A DNA stretch of 64,000 nucleotides, from assembly GCF_910589235.1 (NCBI RefSeq), contig NC_060960.1, forward strand, positions 1,346,839 to 1,410,838, read 5' to 3'. How positions within the stretch are numbered: the first letter of the stretch is position 1; each line of letters opens with the position of its first letter. Source of the stretch: Vespa crabro. Taxonomy: Eukaryota; Arthropoda; Insecta; Hymenoptera; Vespidae. This document shows positions 50,411 to 63,186 of this stretch, piece after piece. Under the pieces are notes generated by a model. That model saw only the letters and a list, made by a program, of their open reading frames with translations, made no database searches and was not told the origin of the DNA. A program made the position numbers and the translations under genes.

Positions 50411-52156
50411 CGTAACAGTAACCGACACCACAGACTACATTTTCTGCCCATTCCATCAGATTTGAAACTTTCATTGTATTTTTAAGTAAATACATTTTGA
50501 AAAACATTACAGATGTACCTTTTTATTCTTCACTAATGTGTGAAGGAGAATATCTCTTCCCATTTAGATTAAAAAATATTTACATGATGTTATTTTTCTA
50601 TCGGTATATTTATGAAAAATAAAAAAAAATTATAAATCGATCATTATTGGACATTACTTCTTACTTCCATATCATTATTTGAAATCCATATCACACGTAG
50701 AATATAATATTCATCGCGTATAATATTTTTAAAATTATATAGTATGTAAGTATAATTTTTTATACACATTTTTAAATATAAAACGTTTTAAAGAACGTTC
50801 ATTGTCCTCGTCTACTTGTGTAAACTGCACTATATTATGATGATAGTGTTAATAAGTTTGCTTCTGAGACTGAACAATGTAATGAAATGAGGTACAATTC
50901 AATACACTGCAATAATTATTGATAGTTAATTATTAAAAAATAAGACGTCTTTCAGATTATGTGATACTTATAATTCGTACGTACAAGTATACAAAAATGG
51001 TAAATAATTGTATATATAATCCAAATTTATATATATATATATAATCTTCATTTCTTTTTCCATATACACGATAATATAATAAAACATTATTGAGATACAT
51101 TACACCATGTATAACATGAAAGATATAATTTATTCTAAGTTAATATAGCAACAACAGCAGAGTATAAATTTCTTTTTATAATGATTTTTATAAAATTATT
51201 AAACATTGCAATTTATTTCGACGAAAAAAATTAACTAAACCTTTTTTAATTTACATTATTAATATAATTATTTAAATTATACAAAAATAAAAAACAAATT
51301 GAAAATGTGTAATGTATGCATATGTTTACGTATCAAAAAAACATAATACGTATATTTATAAAAATATTTTTCTATATGTAACAAATTTTTGTTTTCTATA
51401 TATGAAAAGATTGTAATTGTGTTATTGACAAATGATAATCATATGTTAACTGATAGATTATACTTCTTGGAACTGTTACAAGTTGTTTTCACGCTTAATG
51501 TAATTGCATAATTAAACATCGCATACATTTCTGCATGTACTATTATGTTGAGCATGTCTATTCGTTTTTTTCTTTTATTTTTTTTTAATAAAATATTTAT
51601 TTTCTGCAATCAATCGTTGTATAACATGTGTATGTAACTTATCTTTAATGTAACTATGATTTTCTTTTCTTAAATTTATCTTTTCTTTAGTAATACAAAT
51701 TTCTATATATTCATAACAATTTTTATTCCAGTTATAAAGAACATTAATTAAAAAAAATATGTATCTGTACAAATTCTTACTTTCATTGTAATTTCATCAC
51801 AGCTGTAGATTTTTTTTTAATTACTAAAATAATTTTTACACATACACACGCACATACACACACACTCATATTACGCATGATATCGAGCATATATTGAAAA
51901 TTAAAAAATTGCTAAAAATTATTTTTTTATCATAGTTGAATTCACAATTAATAAACTTTACATTATTATGTTAGTATATTAAAATCAGTGTAATAATCAG
52001 TAAATAAGAAAGACTTGGAATATCTACAATATTATTGCATAATACCATGATTTTAATTATAAAAAGATAATATTTATATACACATAATACAACTTCATAC
52101 CATGCAGAAATATCATCAAATTTTTACAAGTAGATTTCCAACAAATGCGGAACTGT

Positions 52157-55100
52157 TTAATTGTCATGGCTCCTAGTAGGTTTATATATATCATTTAAAC
52201 TACATAATTCTTGAATTGTATTTTTTGTTAAGTTAGTGTAACTATCGGTCATGGTGTTGTTATCTCCAACACAGTTTGCTTCCAAATTTGCATTTTCGCT
52301 TGTTCCATCCTATATTATAGAAAATAATTTTTGTTTAACATTTAATTTTTACTAGATGAATATTGTAAAGTAATATTTATTTATACGTATATATATACCT
52401 TTGTATATTCTGATATAGATAGTCCACTTAATAAATTTGTGGACAAAGTATTATCAAAAACTGAGAATTCTGCTAAATCTGCTGAATTTAAACTCAGATC
52501 AAAATACTGCTGGCTATCGATGCTTAAACCAGTAGTCATATCTATTTTTTCTAGGTTATCTATAGAATGCAATATATAAAATGAAGTTTTTAGTTTATAT
52601 AAAAAAAGTATAAACAGCATGCATATATAAGTAATTTTACCATTATTATATATAGGTTGCAAACCAGTATTTTGTTGTTCTGAAGTGATTTTGTTTAGCG
52701 CTATCAACTGTTCTGCATCTTGCAAATTATTTTCTTGTAAAAACGAACATTGTTGTGGTACATGTATTCCAACTGAGGGTTGCTGTGTTACATTAGAGGT
52801 TGATGGTTGATATTGAGGTGACAGGTGTGGTTGCATTACAGGTGAAGTATATGGATTATATTCCATAGGTGATGGAGTTCTACCTGGTGATACTTGAGGT
52901 CTGTAAAATAAATCCATTGTCATCAATTTGATATTATGAAGAATAAAAATATTGTATTAAAGTGTAAACCTTAGTGTTTGCATATTAGATTGAGGTTGAG
53001 ATGATGTGCCCATAGAATGTAACGAAAAAGATCCTTTAGTTGTAACAATACCTCCAAATGGTGGTACTGCTTCCATTGGTTCTGGTTTTATAATATTGAA
53101 GTACTGCATAGGTTGATAAGTCGCTGCAGCATCTATAATATGATCTAATTAATATGCTATCATATATTATAAAATAATAAAATATAAAACAAACTGGCAA
53201 TGCATTATCACAAAAAAATATGTGGCAATTTTGTGCAAATAAAGATTAAGTAAAAGATCAAGCACTATACAAAGCATAATACACAGCGGAGTAATTTTAT
53301 TATCAGAAGTAACAAGCAATGTAGATTAATGTGCTTATTCACAAAATAACTCTTAATAATAAACAAATTTAATGAAGTATGCATAAATGATGAAATAAAT
53401 GAGTATCAGATAATGAAAATCTTTCAATGAAAAATCTGGTTACGTGTTTCTATCTCTACATTGCGCACTATTTTACTAATCCATACAAGAAGGACGACAA
53501 ATATACATTTACACTAAACACAATTAGTTATAACTCAAAACACTGAAGTAACGAGATATTCGTACCTGTATTTCCTATACATAAGTGTATTTGATCTGAA
53601 ATATATTCAACAGGTTCATGGAATAAATATATACAACATTTAATTTATGCCACTAACTATAAGTGATCATACATCTGTATAGGTATATTATGCACTTTAT
53701 ACACATTATCTATATTATTCTTTTACTTAATCGCTTTTTAGAGAAGCATTCTATAAAAATTGCACCATACAAATATTGCACGTTGTTTGATTTTAAGACT
53801 ATATAGTAAAATTACTATAATGAAGTCATATAAAATTTTTAAAAGCATCATTTTGTAAGAGCAAAGCATTTCTTCAGAAATAAGTATTTATTGTCACAAA
53901 TCATGTTAAAAATCAATGTCACAAATATAACTATATTTTTTATATTATCATAGAAATGCAATGATCTAAGCATTCTATATAATTTTGTGTTTGTTTGCAA
54001 ATACAAAAATACAATACACTTTTTTCAAAGTGCACAAAGTCACTGCTTCTTACATTGCAAAGTACAAGTACAAAGGCTTATATAAAATACATTTTTAAAA
54101 AAGTATAAAATGAAAGATTATTAATACATAAAAATATGTATGTATTTAATCTTTAATTCCTTTTCACTATGAAAGTCGTTAGCAAGCAATTGTATAGTGG
54201 TTTTATTTAAGTAGATTTATCACCCATTGTATTGGAATTAAATGCAACTATAATGATATTCTTTCAAAGTGAAAAGGGAACAGAATTGTTAGTATATAAT
54301 AAGATATACAATCACTGAATTGTTTAATATCTAAAAACATAAGTCTGCTTGCGAAAACTGCAGTGGTTCACAATTTTTGTTAATTTTTCTGTTTCTTTTA
54401 ACAATTAACAGATGTATAAAATAGATCGAGCAAATAGCATAAAAAATAGGCTTCTTTGGCTCTTTGATCATAGAATTTGTTTTTCTATACATACATTTGT
54501 GTGTGCACACGTACATAGAAACATTCAATATTTTTTTACGTGAAAAATTAAGTAGTAAATAATACATTATAGTAAAAGGAAAAAAGACAAAGTTTTACAT
54601 AAACATATAACATTGTGTTGTTCTATAGATATTTGGACATGTTTAAATGATAGTGAATGAAATCAATGATGTTATTCAATCCATCCCCAGACAAGCTCTA
54701 AAATTGTAATAGATTTTAGAAAAATACTCACTATTTTCAGCTTCTGCCTGTATATGTTTCAAGACTATCGCTTTTGGGCTGTTATTAAATTTTTGTCTCT
54801 TTCGCCTGAACGAATCACGATCATCTAGAAAGTTTTGTATATTAATGATCGATTATTCTAATAAGAAAATGTAGCTTTTTCTACAAAGGCCCCATATGTT
54901 TTGTTGTCCTATAAATTGTTCATTAAAATTTTTTCTATTAACAAACGAAATATCCTATAAAATCTATAAATACTCATATTATATAATAAAGTTTATAAAA
55001 TCTCAAATAGGCAATAAAATAATTATGACATTAAATTACATAAGCAAGAAAAAAATTCCAATAGTGTACTAAACATAACAAGTTATAAATATTAAGATAA

Positions 55101-58100
55101 TAATAATCTGACAAATTTAATATTTTCAACAGGACTATAAAACTTGACTAGACATGGTTTTTACTTTCTTTCATAACAAACAACAAGTTTCATTGGTAGC
55201 ATTTACGATTTATGCCATTACCAAACAACGTCTGAAATCGTCGTTATAAGTAAAACGACTTTTTTTATTTATAAAAATTGCAATATGCAAGTATTTAAAC
55301 CGCATAAACAAATGCCCACATAAAATTAGTAATATGCAGGTTCAAAAACAGTTTTCAATCTAATTGTTTCCAAAAATTTCTGCTTGATTATAAAGTTATA
55401 TTATAGCATGAAAATATGTCATTGAAAGTAGAAATATTTCGTAAAAGTATTTCATGCTACAAAATGCGATACTATCGCAATAATACAATACAATTTTTGC
55501 TACGTTTTGAATATTTTTAATGCGATTATAGCATAAGGAGGAAGGTATATAACACTTTCAATGGCAGTATATTTAGAAAAAAAGAAGAATAAAAAAGAAA
55601 AAGAAACAAAATAGACAATATTTTTCTATTGAACATTAAGATCCTTTTCCTTCTGTTAATATTTTTCCTCCCTCCACAGGACTATAATAAAAAGACATTT
55701 CATCGAATTCAGACGCTGTTGCATGTGGTGCCATAGTAGTATAAAGAGCATAGTGCTCGGCTTCAGTCAAGTCAGCCCCATAAGGTGGTGTTTCATCACC
55801 TTCTAGTGTAAGAGATTTAACACTAGTTATACTTGCAATACTATGTCTAGACATTTGTGTTGCAGAATTATCTTGAGTACTTTTTAACAAAAATGAAGTA
55901 CTCTCGCTTGCATTAAACAAACGATTATTATTGCTTGTGGGTATACTGGAAGTGATATCTTTATCCTTTTTCATTTTCTTCGCAAATAGCTTCGAAAAGA
56001 GACTTTGTTTTGATTGTTTGGGTAAGGTACCAGGAAGAGATGGTAAATTCTTATTTGGAGCTTCAGGGGAAGATTCGATTATTGGTTGAGAGGATATAGG
56101 CCGTGGTAAAACAGGCATTGAAGACATTTTACGTATACGTTTAGGTGGTAGGGGAGGTAATCTTTCTTCAAATTCTTGTGTTACATCTCTTTTTGCTGCT
56201 ATTGGTGAAGAAGACACTGACACACACACATCCTGTTTTGGAGTTGATACATCTTCGTATTTTCTTTCATCAGGTATATCAAGTAATTCTATTGGATTTT
56301 TCATAGCCATTTGAAGACTCGTATAGGTTTGATTATCACAAACATCAACGTCTATAGATCTTTCAACTAAATTTTGATCAAGAGCAGCTTGTAACAGTTT
56401 TGTATGTGTATCTGCGTAAATTTGATCTAACTCTTCCACTTGCGATATCAAATCATTTAATGATTTATTACCATCTTCCATTTCGCTTTTAATCTCAGCT
56501 GTATTTTCTTTTTCTTTGAAAGAAGCTTGACTCTTTTGTACCCACTTTCCTACTTCGGAATAATCAAACCAATCAGACTTATGTTTAGAGTTACTCATGT
56601 TTTTATTTAAATATTTTATATCGTTTGTTAATTCTAACTTTGCTTGAGAAATAATTTCTGATTGGTTATCAACTGTTTCTCTATAATCGTTTGATAATGT
56701 ATTATTTTCTCTACTGGTATCATTACCAGTAATATATTTATTGACTTTTATATTTCCTTTCATCATGTTATTACACTCTACTGATATTTCGTTATTTTCA
56801 TAATCAATAGTATTTTTGATAAAACTCTCAACATTCTTTACATTGTTCTGATCAATATTAGTATTTCCATTGCAAGAATTTGTAGTATTTTTAATATTAT
56901 ATAAGTCATTTAGAGCACGCAGTACAGAAATTTTATTATTTGATTTTTTTATATCAAAATCATTATTATTATATTCATCGATATTATAAGGCACCTTTGG
57001 TACTACATTGGGAAACATAGTAGCCTCCGTTGTTAAAATTTTACCGAATGTACTATAATCTGCTTTTTTTCGAGCAAATGCTTTCCGCAAAGACCAGAAA
57101 GCAGGCATACCTGTACCTAATGGTAACATCTCAAATGGTAATGGATCACTTGTCACACCGTCTGATGGCCTCTTCAATTGGATATAAACTTGTACTGGTT
57201 GTTCTATTTCTTGTGTACAGTAACTAGGCGTCCGAAAAGCGATTGCTGTCTAATTATAATAAATTATTTAGTAATAGAAAAAAATATAAATTATAATTAG
57301 GAAAGCAATGTTTTGTACCTGCTTATGTACTTGAGATGGTTGAAAATCTCCAAATCCTTCCCATGTAACGTGTCCATCTTTTTCTTCAAAAAATCTAATT
57401 TGAATATCTTCTTTTGCCACTTTTTCACATAAAAGAATCATCCCCATACCACCAGCAACAGGAGCATTACAATGACTTAACTTGTTGATCACAAGATCAG
57501 ACATTGCCTCTATAATGACATATATGTAAGACAAAAAAATTGTGTTTGTAATGAGAATTATTAAAAAAGATAAAAATTACTTTTATCAAAAATAGGATCT
57601 GATACTACAGGTGTTAATGGATGAGTGAATTTTCCTTTTTGTGATCCTTCTAAAAAAACTTGGAAACACAGTCTTACTGCATTGAGATCAATGCTGGTAG
57701 GCTGTTTTTTGTGTTCGAAACCAGCTATAATAATGAAAATAATAACATAAATAATAATGCTAGTATTTAAAGCAATTAAGATGTGAACTTTGTTTCTTAA
57801 AACACTTACTTCTAAAAGGATCGACACGAATTTCTTCCCTAATTTTAAGTGCCTCTTCTATGTCTTTTTTTTTGACACACTGAATACCTAAATTAGCAAA
57901 GGTAACTGTCATATTTTCAGATGAAATTTCAAGTGTACAGACTCCTCGTTTACATATTTCTTTTCCAACAAGGTTATGAGGGTGAGGTCTGTATGGTAAA
58001 TCTTTTGTTACACAAGATACTACTACCACAGCTCGACCTTTATAGCCTACTATCTGCAGGAAATATTTTTATGTTTTACCTTAAACAATGTACTATATGA

Positions 58101-58499
58101 ATTGAATAAAACATAGTAGAATATTTGTTCTTGTTATTTATACTTACTCTTATAGTAGGAAAAGTTTTGTTTTCTGGTGAACTGTTTGCTCCAGGTATAC
58201 TACCTGCAGATCTACCTTCGCATTCATAACGAAAACGCAAAGCTTTGCTTGCAGGTTGTTCTACTATTTCCACATAGGGCTGAGCCAACCGCGCTCCACC
58301 CATTTCGACCATTTCTTGATCCACCTGCCCGTTAGATTCCACAAAACCAGGGTCGGTGGTTTGGATGACTTCGACTTCAAAGGAAAATGAATTGAAGTAT
58401 ATTACATAATCCACAGCTAAAACGATACAAGAACAATGAATACTCACTGACATCACTTATGTTTAAGTTTTCATCGCTTATATCATGGAATTGTTCCAT
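52157..58499 (-). CDS. dl: Dorsal-type NF-kB factor, isoform with NLS and activation domain
   Basis: Rel-family transcription factor downstream of Toll, controlling immunity and dorsoventral patterning. Minus-strand exons: 58448-58499, 58148-58374, 57810-58053, 57581-57724, 57319-57509, 57111-57249, 54732-54824, 53566-53595 (30-nt microexon, possibly optional), 52970-53132, 52641-52900, 52399-52559 and 52157-52309. This gives 618 residues with the microexon, 608 without. The Rel homology region starts near residue 48. It carries the DNA-recognition loop RFRYECEGRSAGSIPG (64-79), then RVDPFRTGFEH, NAVRLCFQVFLEG and the IPT part (CNAPVAGGMGMILLCEKV). A nuclear localisation signal, RRKRQK (339-344), comes from the exon at 54824. 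The C-terminal exons are Gln/Ser/Pro-rich, as in Dorsal activation domains. There are no ankyrin repeats, so this is Dorsal-type, not Relish. Confidence 0.93.
55636..58499 (-). CDS. dl: Dorsal isoform B with alternative long C-terminus
   Basis: This shares the first five exons with the other isoform, but the sixth reads through the donor at 57111 and continues as one exon 55636-57249, giving 823 residues. The replacement tail after FEMLPLGTG is Asn/Ser/Lys-rich, about 490 residues, with a proline stretch (RLPPLPPKR) and an ending typical of this tail (EAEHYALYTTMAPHA, SFYYSPVEGG). It lacks the RRKRQK signal and the Gln-rich activation region. A Dorsal-B form of this kind, without NLS, is known in Drosophila and bees. 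The unbroken frame over 1.5 kb of AT-rich DNA is strong evidence that it is translated. Confidence 0.88.
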
Positions 58500-59224
58500 A
58501 ATACCTCTTAAACTTTCGTTCTAGTATTTTGAATTACAGCCATCTAACGTATAAGGAACAAACGAAAGATAAACAAACTTTATTATTTAAAATCATATTT
58601 CATGCAGTTAATAATAAATCTATAAACAAAACTTAAGTTTCTCACGTAATAATAAATAAAAGAGAATTGCGAATAATGAAAAGAAATTCGTTAATTCTCG
58701 GTTCAGTGATCTTTCGTCGTATCGATTAAAAATAATATAACAGAAAATACGATAGTACAAACCAGAATCTTTACGGCGATAAAGAAGTATGCAAGGAACA
58801 ACACTTTTTTTTTAATCACATAGAAATTATCATTAAAAACAACGTTAACACTTCGTGTTTTGTTTTGACATAAACTTAACAACTTTCAGTTAGAAGATAA
58901 AACTATAACACTATTAAACATATCCCCGCGAATTCTAAGATTTCGTATTTAATTAACAACAAGTAAAAGGATCGAAGAAACAATAGATCAATTGGTTGGA
59001 TCTGAGTTGGTGGTTGTACCCGAAGAGAAACGAATGAAAACGACCGTGGGACGTATTAACACGAAGGAGAAATGGCGCGCGAGACTGAATTTCCAGCTGT
59101 TCCCTGTGAGAGAAATCATCGACAGCTGTTTTTCTTGGGAATATTACACTGTCGCTACGTACGTAGGATGAAACGCGGTGTACAAGTGTCCCATAGGAAA
59201 GCGAATGAACTGAGGAGTAGGAAA

Positions 59225-59225
<1 letters not shown>

Positions 59226-59265
<40 letters not shown>

Positions 59266-59292
59266 AAGAGAGAGAGAGAAAGAGAAAGAGTG
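59226..59292. repeat. (GA)n microsatellite
   Basis: GA run about 730 bp upstream of the dorsal start codon. Confidence 0.9.
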
Positions 59293-59490
59293 GACGAAGA
59301 AGTAAGAAGGAGGTTTGGTCTCTACGCTGATCCAATCATTATTTTGGGAAGGCCTAGGACCGTACGGGCAGTGTGGCTATAATTAAACTATCGTAGGACA
59401 ATATGAGGAGACTTGCCTGCAGTACAATCTTCTACATGGTAAACGGCACTTTCGACAGACCCTCTTTCTTTCTCTCTCGCACGCGCGCGA

Positions 59491-59552
59491 AAGAGAGAGA
59501 GAAAGAGAGAGAGAGAAAGTGTATGAGAGAGAGAGAGAGAGAGAGAGAGAAA
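59491..59552. repeat. (GA)n microsatellite
   Basis: Second GA run, with a TGTATGAG interruption, in the dorsal upstream region. Confidence 0.9.
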
Positions 59553-60868
59553 GATCGAGCAAATACGGTTTCGTTCGTAAAATTTTTCCCTCTTTTCGGA
59601 TTAATGTTATATCTTTCTCTCTGTCTCTGTTTGTCTTTCTTTCTTTCTCCCTTTATCTGTGTCTCTCTCTCTTGTCTTTCTCTCCTCTTCCGTAAGGATT
59701 TTCCAAAGAATGAAGAACTCTTTCTTAAGTTCTGACGCACTTAAACACTATGAAAACGTGCAATACAAATTAAGACACTGTCGTAATTGAGGTCGTGATT
59801 TGTCTCCCACCTCTATTTTTTTTTTAATTCCAATTATTGGTCTTTATACAACCGCTTATCGTATTAATTATTTTTAATTATCAATTAAAATGGTCGACCG
59901 CACAAATAAATTAAGAAATCTTTTATAGAAACAGGATTTAATGAAACACGTTTGTAGCATTGTACGGTTTGTGGTACGACTGCTTGTGCTGGTTTTCAAC
60001 TACAATGACGAGGAGGAAGAACTCTTATTGTACCGTAGAAGAGGGGATCGCTCAAGTTTGATGAGGAGGAGAAAGAGGAGAAGGGTTGTGAGAAGAGCAG
60101 AACGCGTCATCGTCGCGCCTTTCCGCGCCGATTCCCTTCGAGCGTGATCGGAGATATTCGGCGAATCTTTACGAACACGTACGATCAATCGTCGATTTTA
60201 TCCGATCGTATTTACTATTTAGTTTCAATTTTTCCTTCTTTTCTTCCTATAATCGAAATCTACGATCGATCGAGAACCACTTGTTCTGGCTCGCTCATAT
60301 AACCGTCCGAATTCTTAGAAAAGAATCGCGTTAAAGACTTTCTACGAATTGTATTAATCTGCATATGTTACGACTCGTATATAACCTCGTTTTTCAGATA
60401 TATACGTTCTTAAATATCAGAACGTACGATTGATAAACTAATTTTTGATTAGTTTCTTTTACATCTATTCTTAAAAGAATATATCTTTGATCTTCGTTAC
60501 GAGCTCGAAAAGTTTTCACACTTGAAACTTTGGAACTAATAAACGTTAGAAAATTAATTTACCATAGTCATTCACACATATGCATCATGTTTTAGCTGTG
60601 AATATACCGGTTATTAGATATATTTATGAATAATTATATAACATATCAACGTGTCTTAAATTCGTTAACATTTTTTTAATCTTTGGTATCGTGGGTTCTT
60701 TCTGTCTGTTCTATTATCTCTCTTATTTGGAAATTGCTTCGGCCTTGATTCTTTATCAAGGTCACGAAGTCAAATGCGAAGTTTCGATGTACGTGCATAA
60801 CCTTCGTTTTGTGGAATGATCGTGATTATGATCGCTCTTTACTTGGCTTAACATATTTATATTACTTC

Positions 60869-60870
<2 letters not shown>

Positions 60871-60916
<46 letters not shown>

Positions 60917-60921
60917 TTCTC
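60871..60921. repeat. (CT)n microsatellite
   Basis: CT run in the spacer before the coiled-coil gene. Confidence 0.9.
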
Positions 60922-62212
60922 TCTGTTATTCGTAACATCTACTTTGAAATTAGGCTTGTGTGATCTACGTGCGTTATTTATTAAAAGAAAAAAAAAGAGT
61001 TAGGAAAATAAAAATTATACAATGCTAGATTGTCTAGGAACAGGATTCATAACTCATCGAATGATTGCATTGACTATTGTCACGTAATGCTTAGAATTTA
61101 ATAGAGAAACTTCGTACCTAAGTACCTGAGTTCTCGCGTGTACAATGATGAATCATACTTTCTATACACTTTCCGTATATGATATATAGAATATAGTTAT
61201 GTTCTCTGGTATATTCAAGTATATTCAGATACATTTAGGTATATTTAAGCACAGAATACAACAGAGAAACGAGCTATTATATAAATTGATTTTTTAAGCA
61301 TCGCTGAGTTAAAAGAAATTCGACTGTTTACGCTCTACTATTAGCATTATGAATATCATTAGTAATCATGAACCAGTGGACCGGACTGGTACGCAAATAT
61401 GCGTTCATCGATTAAGATGTATTACAAAAGTAAGGATTATATCGTAACAAATCATATTTTTGCCGGAAGTTCAACATCAATCGTTGTCATCTTCAAACAA
61501 TGAAATGCTTTTTTTCTTTCTTTTTTTTTTTACTTTAAAACAATATATTTATATCTTCTTAAATAATGTATTTTACTCAATGACTTATTGGAGTTTTTAC
61601 AGCAATATGGTAATTATTAAAGCATTGGTCCACTAATGATTTATGGTTACTAAATGCTATAATGTTGGTAATACCAAATAGATAGTCAGATTATCCCTAT
61701 CCTAGTTATACCCGAGAAAATCGAATTTTATAATCACTCATTTCTCTACCGCATACTGTATATACGTTTGTTCAAGTAAATTCTGGTATATATAGGTATA
61801 TTAAGGGAGAAAAAAGAAGAAAAAAGATCGACGAATTGAAGTAATTAAACAATTATGAAAATTAGGATATAGCAAAATTATTTGAATATATATTGTTATT
61901 AATATTAATTAATTATTTTTAATATTATTATTATCGAATATATTATTATATTCATTATTTTTGATATATTAAAAGGTACTATTGTGATGCGTTTATTTTT
62001 GTTACTGGATAATCGGTGGGAAGTTTGAAAGATTCGATTTTGATATTGAAGATTGAAATAACGTTTCTTGTTTTTCTTTTTTTTTCGCTCGAAATCTTAA
62101 AAGGAAAGTTAAGCAGATTCCGTAACCATGACAAAGAATAACAAAAGAAACAATCTCGATCGCCTATGCGAAGAGAATTTTATCCGCAATATAATTCCAG
62201 AAAAAAGAAGCA

Positions 62213-63186
62213 ATGCCAGAAATAACGTACCTCTCAGCGAGTAATTCGCCTATTCTTTACGCTCTGGCGGGGACCAGCAAGGAGGATAATCCTTCTGGTT
62301 CCTCGATAACAGTAAATCTTAAACAATGTGTAAGGCATAAGCTTCAGTATTCACAATTGCCTATAAAATGTCAACGAACGAGCCCATATCATCGATCTGT
62401 CCGTAATCCGTTTAAATTAATCGGGTTAAGCGCAATAAATCATAGTAACGTCTCCATTGCTACAATTAAAAGTTGCCCAGATAATAATCACTCAAATTCG
62501 GCCTGTTCTTCACCAATTTTGCGTGCTATCAGTTCGTCACATTGTAGAAAGAGCTTATCCATGACCGATCTTTCACTTGCAGCTATTGATCCAGATATAG
62601 CTAATTTCAGGTAAATAAATCAGATATTTTAAATAACGATTTATAAAATTCCATTACATTTGATGCTATTACCGCCATGTTTGAACATCAATGCTATCTA
62701 CGCCATGTTTGTAAATTTATCTTTTATATACATACATATATATTAAATATTATTAATTTTTTTTATAGATCAGAGAGTAATTCGTCGCTAGGACATCGAG
62801 AAGATTTAGGAGAACATAGCAAGGACATCGTAGGAATTAATAAAGGTGTCCTAGGAATCGGACATCGAACGTGGACAAAGAATTTCTTGTCTGCTAATAT
62901 AGAAGAGGGTGGTAACAGTCTTTCACAGAATCCAGACAAAGCCGCGAGTATTCTTTGTCATGTATTGATACTGAACGCTTGGAGACGCAGACGAGCAGAC
63001 GTCGGCCATCTACAGAAAACTATCGAAGAACTAACCCGGCAAATCGAGCATCTACGCTTACAGATCGTTGTTCTCCGTCGTTTACTTGAGACGGAAAATG
63101 GCCGTGTTAATAAATTGAATTGGGAGGCTCAGCGTATGAAAACTCAGCTTGAGGAAAATTTTCAGGAACGTGATGTTCTCAAGAAG
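62213..63186 (+). CDS. unrecognised coiled-coil protein, 3' partial
   Basis: Two exons are visible, 62213-62610 and 62769-63186, joined in frame for 272 residues. The second ends in phase 0 at a donor (GAAG|GTAAAA), so the gene continues beyond the window or into exons I cannot place. The first exon is Ser/Asn-rich without a known domain. The second holds a basic patch (LNAWRRRRADVGH) followed by a strong heptad coiled coil (IEELTRQIEHLRLQIVVLRR, LLETENGRVNKLNWEAQR). I do not recognise the family. The basic segment before a long coil would suit a cytoskeletal or scaffold protein, but that is only a guess. The start at 62213 is the first in-frame ATG of the exon. A short overlapping ORF from ATG 62128 precedes it. 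Confidence 0.7.

Larger units (their letters stand above)
46886..52156. other. prothymosin 3'UTR and intergenic DNA before dorsal
   Basis: No supported coding exon over 5.2 kb. The first part is probably 3'UTR of the prothymosin-like gene. Simple repeats include (CT)n 48537-48610, (TAA)n 49257-49325 and (CT)n 50357-50408. From 50500 the DNA is AT-rich and likely includes the 3'UTR of the minus-strand dorsal gene. Confidence 0.4.
58500..62212. other. intergenic and promoter DNA between dorsal and the next gene
   Basis: The stretch holds the upstream region of dorsal (minus strand) and of the coiled-coil gene (plus strand). Repeats include (GA)n 59226-59292 and 59491-59552 and (CT)n 60871-60921. 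A locally complex, CpG-containing part lies at about 58960-60200. Frames here of 60-110 codons run through repeats or are not family-like. Confidence 0.4.
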
